In this document: in pieces, positions 22,598 to 32,427 of the stretch
How positions within the stretch are numbered: the first letter of the stretch is position 1
Layout of the letters: each line of letters opens with the position of its first letter
Source of the DNA: Phaseolus vulgaris
Taxonomy: Eukaryota; Streptophyta; Magnoliopsida; Fabales; Fabaceae
Reading direction: 5' to 3'
DNA: 64,000 nucleotides
Assembly: GCF_000499845.2 (NCBI RefSeq)
Contig: NC_023750.2
Location: 35,211,285 to 35,275,284, forward strand
Translations under genes and position numbers: made by a program
Notes under the pieces: generated by a model
Database searches by the model: none
What the model saw: only the letters and a program-made list of their open reading frames with translations
What the model was told of the DNA's origin: nothing

Positions 22598-23062
22598 GGG
22601 ACTTTTTTCCTCTTAGCATTATTTTCACTTTTATTTTCCATCTAACACCTTTTAGTTTTTATTTCTCTTTCTAGCACCCTTTTCTTTAAATTTTATAAAT
22701 ATTTAAAATTTATTCTCCCCATCTTTTATTAAAATTTTCAAAACAATTTTTACTTAAAAAAGTTTTTAAAAATTATTTTATTTTATTTTATTGATTCTTA
22801 AATTTACTTTTATTCTATTTTATATTTTCTTTTCTTTTCCATTCGCTCTAAACAAAAAATAAAAAAATTCTAAAAACACCATGAGAAACCAAATTCTAAG
22901 AGAACTTGTTTTTTTCAAAAATACAAAAATGAAACTATGGAAAAAAATGGTGTTAGATAAGGAAATAAAAACAAAAGAATGTTAGATAGAGAAATAAAAA
23001 CAAAAGGATGCTAGATGGGGAAATAAAAGTGAAAATAATGTTATATGAGAAAAAAGGTCTCC
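22598..23062. mobile_element. foldback element with internal 29-30-bp repeats
   Basis: The left arm starts GGGACTTTTTTCCTC and the right arm, read inverted, starts GGAGACCTTTTTTCTC. Both continue into CATTATTTTCACTTTTATTT and CATCTA. The right arm contains three or four tandem units of about 30 bp (GTTAGATA.GGAAATAAAAACAAAAG) and the left arm two matching inverted units. No protein is encoded. A target duplication could not be fixed, so the superfamily is open. Confidence 0.65.
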
Positions 23063-25091
23063 ATATAGGAGTTGAGGTTAATTATCTTTTTAATATATTT
23101 TTTGGTTAAATATATTTTTCTTTTCTATATTTTTACGAAAAAATTGGTTTTGTTCTTAGTTCAAATTTAAATTTTCTAGATATTTGTAATAAAAAAACTA
23201 TTGAAATGAGTCATCAGTTTTTCTTTTACGTGACAACTACATTCTCAACTTGAATTATAATGTTAAAAATATTTTATGTTGACTCATCGTTGACATGAAT
23301 ATTATAATATAGTTCACACTATAAATTCGTTTGTCATGTGAAAAATAAAAACTGGTAAGGATCCATCCCAATAGTCTCCTTACTACAAGTAACTAGGAGA
23401 TATAAAATTTGGATTAGAGATAAAAAAAACAATTTTAGAAGACAAAAAACATATCTAATCCCATATTTTTTAAGTCTTTTAATATACTTTTTAAGAACAA
23501 ACTATAACAAAATTCTGAATTTTAAAGCGAATAACATTTTAGATGCGATGATTAATTTACATATATTATTTCAATTCTTGAGATTAGAACATATTAATCT
23601 CATATGTAGAAGAAAAATGATTTTGAGAATAATATCTTAAACTTGGTGAATGAAAGTATTTTTACAATAATTTTATATTCTTTAGATTAAAATATTATTG
23701 CAATTATGACATTAAAAATTAATTTTAAACAAAATTTAAAAAATAATATTGTATTGAAAGATAAGACTATGAGTGAATTTAAAAATTACATCAAACAAAC
23801 AATACCTTAGTTTAGGCTTTAGCAGGAAAAGTGATCACACGAAGCACACTAATTTTATATGGCCACCGTCTTTTTCTAACGAAGTACAAATTTTATATAT
23901 TTTTCAGACGTAATTGTTTTGAGAAAAAGTAAAATAAGTTTATTGATTGGTGGTCGGCACCGCCCTGCATGTGAAGCATCCCTTTGTCATGCTTTTTTGC
24001 ACAATTTTCAATTTTTGTGTGTAAATTTAGGAGACTAAAACCTTTGAAAAAATATTGAATTAGGTAAAAGTTTTAAATACAATTTTAAATATAAGTTTCA
24101 AATTTTTCATAAATTTAAGTATTTTTAATTAAGTTCTATAAAAAAAATATTAAGTATTTAAAAAAAATATAATTTTCAATTGAATTTTTATTATTTAATT
24201 TTTTTAATTAGGTGTCATGGATCTTTATTATTATTTTTTTTAAATGGGTGATATGGTTGTTATTTTACCTTAAAACGATATTATTGTAATTAATATGAAT
24301 TAACAAGTGACCCTTATTACTTTTACCGAAAACATGTTGGATTATTCTTTTATCAACATATCATGTTGTATAACAAGGGATTGTTATCGTTGTCACTTGT
24401 ATCATTAGTGATGACAACCACGATTTCTTGTAGGTGATGACGAGAAAGTCATTTGGGGTATAACAACCTCATCATTTAATATATTTTCAATAAAAATCAC
24501 TTATAGTTTTACATTAAGGACAATATCATTTTATGTTAAACACAATAAAGACAGGTAAGATGATAAAATAAAATAATAGTGATATCCTCCAATTAAAAAA
24601 AAAAACTTAAATAACAAGAACTTGAATGAAAAATATTTTTTTTTTGAGTTCGATATGTAAAAAGTTTAATTAGACTTAATTAAAAGATACTTAAATGTAT
24701 GAAAAATTTAAAACTTAATTAATTTTATAATTTAATATATATATATATATATACTTTAAAAGAAGAATTTAAAGAAAAAAAAGTTTGAAAGTGTGTGAAT
24801 TCCTTTAATCCCTTAAAAGATATCATTACGTGTTGTATGTATTGTGTATTCAGTAAAAATATTGAATAAGGAAACATTAGGATGCTCTATTCACAAAATT
24901 CAAGTTAAACAAAATTAAGTTTTCATTGTTCTTCTCAATAATCATATCAGGGTCTTCCATTTGAAAAAATCTTCTATGAAAAGCAACTACCAATCTGATA
25001 ATATGGGTTATGTAAGTTGACATATTACATTTTTTGTCGTTGTATGGTAACATTTGGAGTAGGAGGAAGTCCTTGTTGTTGATCAACGAAG
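23063..25091. other. AT-rich non-coding interval downstream of the MYB gene
   Basis: No gene supported. The part next to 25092 probably holds the 3' UTR of the minus-strand MYB gene. A TA microsatellite lies at 24739-24754. Confidence 0.45.
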
Positions 25092-26044
25092 TCAGGACCA
25101 ACAACTGTCTCTAAGATTGCGGATACTTTTTCTCTTCTTATTTTTCGTTTGACCATTTTGCCGAAGCTTATACTTTTGAGCATGACTAGCTATTTGAATA
25201 GGAGATTTTGATGGAATATGCAATTTTGAGATGTTTTTCCAATCTCCCCAACTACACTTTTCAAGTCCAATAAGAAATAATCTGTAATAAAAGAGCTCAT
25301 AAATATTTTAATTATATTTCTATAAAAACACATCCTTATACTACGTGTAATATTATCATGATGTACAAATCATAATATAGAAATAGGAAAAATTAAATAC
25401 TAGAATTTTATTCAAATGTACCTATGTTCATCTTCTGTCCATCGCTCGTATCGCTTGCAATGTGACTTTGATAAGGGAGGTGCTGGATTATTTGAGCAGT
25501 TAGACTTTTGAACCCAACCAGGGTGAACATGTTCGGAGGGTGTTGGGTGATTTGAGAAATTAGGTTGAACATGTTCATAAGGTGTTGGGTGATTTGAGAA
25601 ATTAGACGTTTGAACCCAATCAGATCGAACATATTCAGATAGGGTGGTGTTTTGTGATATGGCAGAGACATGAGTGTTAGGAAGAACCATGGGAGCAAAA
25701 ACAAGAGGGGAAAAAAGTTGAGAGGTAGAGGTAAACTCAGGGACAAGATCACCAACAACATTATTGCATAATGTATATTGATAAGGTGAAGCATTAGGGA
25801 AAATAAATTGAGTGGTAGAAGTAGGAAACTTGGGAGCAATACCTTGATCACCACCACCAACAAAGTTTTCAAATGTCTCGTGAGATCTTTGAATATTGTG
25901 ATTGAATAATATCTTCTCACTAGGTAAATCATTAGTGGCAGGAATAGGAAATCCAAGAACAAGACCTTGAATATTGTCTTTAAATGATGTGGATTGATAA
26001 GGTGGAACATTTGATGTAGGGATTGTACTTGCCCCAACACAAAC
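25092..26044 (-). CDS. MYB-related protein, SHAQKY class (spliced, 5' end open)
   Basis: Two exons are visible: 26044-25422 and 25281-25092. They are separated by a 140-nt intron with donor AG|GTACAT and acceptor TTATTACAG. Joined, the phase is exact and completes one MYB repeat: RWTEDEHR at the end of exon 1, then LFLIGLEKCSWGDWKNISK and PIQIASHAQKYKLRQ in exon 2. This is the SHAQKY helix of single-repeat plant MYB transcription factors, here without the usual final Phe. Exon 1 is open for 207 codons and is Pro/Asn/Ser-rich, with a duplicated SNHPTP.EHV segment (about 25525-25590). Exon 1 is preceded by an acceptor-like CTATACAG, so at least one 5' exon is missing. The in-frame stop at 25092-25094 comes soon after the MYB repeat, while another frame stays open further. 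Target genes and role are unknown. Confidence 0.7.
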
Positions 26045-26339
26045 CTGTATAGTAGAAGAAATTGAGAATTAAAGTCATTATAAACATCAACTTAGTCATG
26101 CAAAAATATTTATTAAGTATCATAAATTGGAAGCTAATTTTTTTATCTTTAAAATAGGTGCAACACGAAGACTCCCCTGGAGGTACCATCCTAGTGCTAT
26201 TCACGTCCAAACAAACTTAACTGCAAAGTTCTGATGGAATCTGATGTGGAGTTAATGTTTTAAAAATTAATATTCACACTTATGTGCCTTGTTAAAGTTT
26301 AGTTTTTTTCACAAAATTCATCTTTAAAAATATTATATA
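26045..26339. other. probable 5' intron or exon region of the MYB gene
   Basis: Before 26044 the minus strand has a short open segment near 26160-26210 containing TRMVPPGESSCC. An ATG|GTACCT there could be a phase-0 donor to the exon starting at 26044, but the initiation site could not be settled from sequence alone. Confidence 0.3.
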
Positions 26340-27660
26340 AAAAAAATGTTAAAACCCAAAACATAAAAGAAAATTTATAAATATTAAAAAACCTCACTGG
26401 TAAAAATCAATTAATCCATGTCATCTTAGATAGTAATCATATAATTAATTGATTTGGTTAACCTTTATTCTTCTCTTTTATTAATGATCACTTAAACTCA
26501 ATATTTTTTTTATTATAATTTTTAATTTGTGTGTTTTCATCACACCCTTCTTCTATTTATAAGAAATTGGTGCGGAGAAAAAAAATAAGAAATTGGGAGA
26601 GTAAAAAATAAACTAGTTATTTAAATTCACATATTAAATACTTTATTTATCTTAATTTTAAAATTGATTTAAATTTAAATTTTAGTTAATTTATTTACTT
26701 TTAAATTTTAAATGTATCATGCATATAATAATAATAATAAATATTAAATGACATTCTTTTTAATAAAAAAAATCATAAAAGATGTACAAGAAGTACCATA
26801 CTATAACTTTAACATCTGTAACCAGTGTTTAAAATAGGGATTAATATTATAATTAATATTGAAAGATAAATATTATTGAAAAATAGGCATCCCGAAAAAT
26901 CATTGTTCCACAAATATTTGAATAAAAAAAGCTAGAAGAATTATTGGGAAAATTTATATCATTACCAGTTGAGAATATATTACAATGTATAATAATATCT
27001 ATTCTTTTTTTTAAAATTGTTCAATGACATATTTTCTTCTATTATTTTAGGAAGAATTATTGATAATTTTCAAATATTTTTCACATTTATGAAAATGAAG
27101 ACTGGAAAAAAAAATCTAAACTTTAAACAAATTTCAAAAAGAAAATTATGATATTTTAAACCAATAGTACTATATCTAAAATATGCATATGTACTATGTG
27201 GCATATATGTGATTTAAAATAAATAAATCATAAAGTTGAAAAGTAGTTACTTTTGAAATTTGAAAAGTAGTTACTTTTCAAATTTTTGAAAAGTAGTTAC
27301 TTTTTCAAATTTTTGAAAAGGTATTTTGAAAAAGGTTTTCTATATTTAAGCACATTGACGAGATGTGCTGATGATAGTTTTTTAAGAAAAAGAAATTGGT
27401 CATCCTTCTATCAAGTACGTGAGACATTTTCTTCTCCATCAGAAAGTCTTGTAAAAGTGAGAAAATGATAAGGAGGAGAAAACCAGTTTTGTGATCATCT
27501 TTTATCAACATATTGAATAACAAATCTTTATGGATCATATTTATAATATTATTAATAATATTGTAAAAATCATATAGTTCTAAGATCAAACAAATTAAAG
27601 AATTTTTTACACTATATTCATTCATAATAACAAAGACAGCATCGATAAAAGAAAAAACTA
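26340..27660. repeat. direct duplication, copy 1
   Basis: The string AACCTCA.TGGTAAAAA.CAATT.ATCCATGTCAT and about 300 bp after it match 27710-27900. The following part (26590-27190, including AAAAGATGTACAAGAAGTACC) matches 28985-29580. Copy 1 holds about 430 bp (about 27185-27615) not present at the matching place in copy 2. No coding sequence is seen. Confidence 0.7.
27237..27330. repeat. tandem palindromes GAAAAGTAGTTACTTTTC
   Basis: Three tandem units each contain an 18-bp sequence whose 8-nt arms (GAAAAGTA and TACTTTTC) are perfect reverse complements around GT. Units are separated by AAATTT-type spacers, so the block can fold as three hairpins or one longer one. It lies in the part of duplication copy 1 that is missing from copy 2. 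Confidence 0.85.
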
Positions 27661-29640
27661 ATAATTGTCAAAATAAAAAATATAAAGGAAAATTTATGAA
27701 TATGAAAAAACCTCATTGGTAAAAAGCAATTCATCCATGTCATATGATAAAGTGTTGATATCATTGTTCTCTTTAGTCATTATTTCTCTCTTTCTTCCTC
27801 AGTAAAATGATCACTTAAATTCAATATTTTTTCTCTCTTCTGCAATTTTTAGTTTGTGGGTTTTTACCACATCCTTCCTCTATTTATAAAAAGTTGGTGG
27901 TAACTAAGAGTGCTCATGGATATATGGATTGGATTTTAAAAAATAAAAACAGAACTCAATATTTAGATAAGATTTTAGATCCAAATCCATTTTGTTATAA
28001 AAATAATTTGGATTTTTATAAATTCAAATTCAAATATTTAAATTGAATTTTAAATTTAAATTCATATTTTTATAAATAATATTGAATTGAATTTTAAATC
28101 TGTCTATATTTTCCAAAAAAAAACATTAACATGATATTAATATAATAATATGTAAAAATAGTTTAATATTATATAAATATTAAAGAAATATAATAAAATT
28201 ATAATTTAATAATACTAAAAATTAAAAATAACATAAAACATAGATTCTTAACATTCAAAATACATATACCTATACTACTTTTATTAAACTTAAACTTATT
28301 TATCAAGAAAAAATTAGAAGCATTTAAATATCCATATAATATCCACCAAGAAAAAAAATACACTACAATTGTATTTATAATTAATTGTACAATGCCTTCT
28401 TGTCCCACACTTGAATATATTATTTGTATTTTCATTTTTTCTAAGAAAATAGAAGTATAGTAATCAGTTACCTAAAAGTTAAAAATATAATTTTACATTA
28501 TCCAATAATATTCTCACAGTAATTATTTCTTTATTTTTTTTTGTCTAAAACAGAAATCATAACCAGGCAGATCGTGAAACACAAATACTAAATTATTATT
28601 TGTATAATAAATAGGATTGTTAGAAATATTTATGTTTAAGTCATGCATACTAAATTACATTTTCTAATCTAAATCTTAAAAAAATATCTTCCATTAGTCT
28701 TCTTTTATATGATGATAAATATGAAACGCATTTTATACTCCCAATATATTATATTTATTTATTATTTTCATTTCAGTTTTTATTTTATTATTTTCAGTTA
28801 AGTGGAGGGATAAAATTTTAAGATTGATATTCAGATTTTTCAGTTTCTAAAATCTTATTTAAAAGTATTATAAAATATGGATGAAAATAAAAACTATATT
28901 TAAATAAATGTAATTTTTGTGTAAAATGAAACAGTTTGTCCAATTGGATTTTTTGGACACTCGTAGTGCTGATAAAAAAAATAAGATGTTGGGGAAGTAA
29001 AAAACAAACTATTTATTTAAATTGACATTTTTTATTTATCAATTTTTAAAATTTATTTAAATTTAAATGTTAGCTACTTTATTGATTTTTAGATTTTAAA
29101 TGTAATAATAATATATCGATTTAAACACATATAATAATAATAAATAAATAAAAAATTGAATGACATTATTTTTCATATAAAAAAAATCATAAAAGATGTA
29201 AGAAGTACCATACTAGAACTTTAACATCCGTAACAGTATTTGAAATATCGATTAATATTATAATTAATATTGAAAGATAAATATTAATGAAAAATAGGCA
29301 TATACCTCCACAAATATTTGAATAAAAAAAAAGAAGAATTATCGGAAAAATATTGTATTATTACCACTTGAGAATATACTACAAAATACTATAATAATAT
29401 CTATTTTTTTTAAAGAAAAATTGTTCAATGACATGTTTTCTTCAATTATTTTAGGAAGAATTAATTGATAATTTTCAAATATTTTTCACATTATGAAAAT
29501 GACTAAAAAAAACTATCTAAACTTTAAACAAATGTCAAAAAGAAATTATGATTTTTTTTAACCAATAGGTACTATATTCTATCATAATAATAAAGAAAAC
29601 ATCAATAAATAACTAATAATACTGATATACGAAGAGTACT
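27661..29640. repeat. direct duplication, copy 2 (interrupted)
   Basis: This matches copy 1 in two blocks, 27661-27905 and 28983-29600. Between them lies about 1.07 kb absent from copy 1. Near its end (about 29575-29620), sequence again resembles the start of copy 2 (TCATAATAA.AAAGA.A.CATC.ATAAA), as expected for a tandem arrangement. Confidence 0.65.
27907..28982. mobile_element. insertion within duplication copy 2, possibly hAT-like
   Basis: The block is absent from copy 1. Its ends, GAGTGCTCATGGATATATGG on the left and, inverted from the right, GAGTGTCCAAAAAATCC, are loosely similar. GATTGGATTTT-like strings near both ends recall degenerate hAT elements. A clean 8-bp duplication was not found. 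Coding capacity is nil. Confidence 0.4.
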
Positions 29641-30885
29641 TTTTTTATAACTTTTATACTATGTCTTTCTTTGTGTTGAATTTTTTTATTTTCACCAAAA
29701 TAACTAAATGAAAACTTTTTTTTTCATAATGTACAAGCTCTCAGTGAAAATTGTAATGATAGAATACTTTATTATATTGAAGAGAAAAGCTAATTAGTAA
29801 AACTTTTTGGAATCTAGTTTTATTTTTAGATTAATTAAGCTTCTACAAATCCAACAAATCATAGAGAACCTATATCACACAAAAATATTTGATTGTCAAT
29901 AGTAAAATTAAAAAAAAAACATTATAACTGTTTGTAAAGAAAACAGGTTAAAAATACGTGCTTGCATGTTGTAAAATATTATTTTTACCTCTCGTAGTTA
30001 CACTTTGATAATGTTATTATATTATTTTTTACACTTTTGAATGGAATAAATTAACTTTTTGAATAATCTCTATAATAATATTATGGGAAAGTTTAATGCA
30101 ATTAGAACATTTGCTAGGTGTTCTTTACAAAAAAGTGGTAAACCGTGACCATTATTAAAAATTTTCATAATTATTTATATAATACAATCGTTAATAAGTG
30201 TCATATTTTTTACTTAAAATATATCATTTACAACCGTTATTTTAGGAAAGTAGACTACTATTCTACATTTTCATTCCTTCCATAGTATTTATTTTTTATC
30301 TAAAAAGAATTTTTCCCATTTCCTCCATAACGTTGGTCTTTTTTCTCTCAAAAAAAATTTTCGCACTAAATATTGTATTTGACAAATCTTTGAAGCTTTT
30401 GAAACCCTCTCATTTCTTCTCTTTTGAAAACCTCACACAAACCTTCACTTTGTAATTGTCAACCCTATGCAACCACGCTCATACTCGTCTTCCTTTCTCA
30501 TCCCATTCATCAATCTCGCCAACCTTCCCCCTCTCAAGATATCCAATAGGTCCCCTGTCACCCCAACTTCGATTCCCTCTCCCAACCCTCCTTTCGCCCC
30601 CTCCAGTCCCTCCCGCCACCAACGATTCTCAGTTGACCGCCACATTAAACTTTGTGGCTGCAAGAATTCTGGCGGTACGCGGTACCGCCACAGACGTAAA
30701 ATGTGGCGGTTATAAACGTCAGGTTATACGAAAATAACCGCCACCACATACACGTTTTTTGTAGTATTATTTTAATATATAGATTCTACAATAAGAATTT
30801 TTTTCTTAAAATTGAAAATGGTTATTTGTAAATTAAAAAAAAAATTATTTATAAAATTGAAGAGAACTATTCCTAAATTGAAGAT
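29641..30885. other. non-coding interval with transposon-end-like sequence
   Basis: No gene is supported. 30430-30720 is GC-richer and open on both strands, but the predicted proteins are low-complexity. The segment 30750-30766 (CACGTTTTTTGTAGTA) resembles an inverted CACTACAAAAAA terminus, and hairpins precede it. A matching left end at about 30123 (CTTTACAAAAAAGTGG) is possible but unproven. Confidence 0.35.
30671..30744. repeat. GC-rich inverted repeats next to a transposon-like end
   Basis: GGCGGTAC and GTACCGCC flank a 3-nt loop at 30671-30689. GTGGCGGTTAT and ATAACCGCCAC are perfect 11-nt arms at about 30703-30744. Clusters like this are typical of subterminal transposase-binding repeats in CACTA elements. 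Confidence 0.7.
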
Positions 30886-31520
30886 TGTAACCTCCGGTAA
30901 AACAACAAGGACCCGAACCCCGACCCACCCACCTTCTCTCTTCTTCTTTTTTTCTTTTTTTCTCTCCCTCTTCCTTTTCTTTTTATTTTCTCTCTCATAC
31001 CTCATTATTCCAAAATCTGTTCACGCCATGTTGTAGTTGAGAAATTAGGATACATTTATACACGATCAGATTTTCAAACAGAGTAAGTTCATTTTTACTC
31101 TAAAGATCCCTTATTCTTTGTTTTTCTCAATGATTTAGTCATCAATCTTAGTGAGACCAGTTGAGAAAAGTGTTTCTCTCAACTTGATTAATAGCACCCT
31201 AGGCTAGAAGATCTGAATGTGGAGGGGACGTGGTCCCAAGTTTCAATTTCTCTTGCAGGGATGTTAGTTGATAAAATTGTTTGATTTTATGTTGTGTGAA
31301 CATTTATAAATATTATATTTTGATAGTTCGAAAGTTAAATATTGTTTTTGATGTTGGAAAAGTTATTGAATAGTATGAATATTTAAATAATATGTGATTG
31401 AATGATATGTATTATATATGAATGATGAAAATTGTATGAAATTGATGTCATACATCTGGGATAATGTATGAGTTGTTGTTTGATGACATTAAGTGTGAAA
31501 AACCTATGTTTAATAGAGAT
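30886..31520 (+). mobile_element. LTR C, copy 2 (truncated by the CACTA element)
   Basis: It starts TGTAACCTCC in plus orientation and aligns with the minus-strand copy at 10430-12902, including the C-rich leader (30910-30935), CGCCATGTTGTAG (31023-31035) and TTTTCAAACAGAGTAAGTT (31071-31089). The match continues to about 31500 and is cut by the CACTA terminus at 31521. The rest of the LTR is not found after the CACTA sequence. Confidence 0.65.
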
Positions 31521-31616
31521 CACTAGTGCAAAAAGAAGAAAAAAGCGCTCTTTATTTAATGCAGCTCTGTGCTTAAACGCATTCGTAAACAACGCGGTGG
31601 CATTTTTTATATTAAT

Positions 31617-31711
31617 TTGATTTACAAATGCGGCTGTTTGTATAACCGCATTTGTAAATCAAAAAGCTTGATTTACAAATGCAGTTTTTACGTTTAGCCG
31701 CATTTGTAAAT
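31617..31711. repeat. CACTA subterminal inverted repeats
   Basis: Four copies of a 14-16-bp motif (GATTTACAAATGCGGC and its reverse complement GCCGCATTTGTAAATC) lie within 95 bp, alternating in orientation. In En/Spm-type elements such motifs are the binding sites of the transposase. Confidence 0.85.
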
Positions 31712-32427
31712 GCTTTTTACCCTAAATATTTTTACGCGCCTCAACAGTTTCGTAGTTTCTTTCAGTTCTTTCGTTTGCGCTGTTCATCCTTTTCGTTTGC
31801 CTCTCGTTTGCGCACTTCATTATATTGTTGGTCGAAGGTACGTATACTGATTCCAGAGGTTCGCTTTCTTCCTTTCAATCTTCACATTGACTTTCATTTT
31901 TTAATGCCTTTCGTTTCCTTCCATTGTTGGTTGAAGACATTGTTCCATTGGCTCTCCGTTGCTGCTCCGCCACTGTTTCCGCTGCCTCTGCCGCCGCCGC
32001 TGCCGTTGTTCCTCTTGCTCCCCTACCACTCTTCACCACCAACTTGGTTCACACACAAGGTTGGTTTTTAAATTTTTAATTTTTTTTTAATTTTTTTGAT
32101 TTTGTTTTATGTATTATAATTTATTGTGTATTTTAAATTTTAGATTATTTAGTATTTATTATATTTTGAATTTGTATGTTTTTTATGTATTATAATTTGT
32201 ATTTTTCAAAATTTATATTATTATAATTTATAATTTGAACTTGTATGCTTTTTTTTATGTATTATGTAATTTATATTAAAATTTATATTATTTAGTAGTT
32301 AGTTGTTACTTTATATGTTATATTTAGCAATAATATGTTCTGGTATTGAGTCCGAGGATGTTCGACCCTCGGCAAACGTGTGAGATATAACACTGATATA
32401 AAAATTCCAATTATTCTAGAATATATA

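Noticed and set aside
25408..26040. 210-codon minus-strand hydrophobic protein
   Set aside because: It is the wrong frame of the MYB exon. The frame that splices into the SHAQKY exon is the real one.
30456..30737. Overlapping open frames on both strands
   Set aside because: Proteins are proline/serine-rich low complexity and the segment ends in transposon-like hairpins. I kept the repeat and dropped the gene.
31679..32071. 130-codon frame in the CACTA 5' leader
   Set aside because: It lies between subterminal repeats and the first transposase exon, starts inside a repeat motif and has no recognisable domain.
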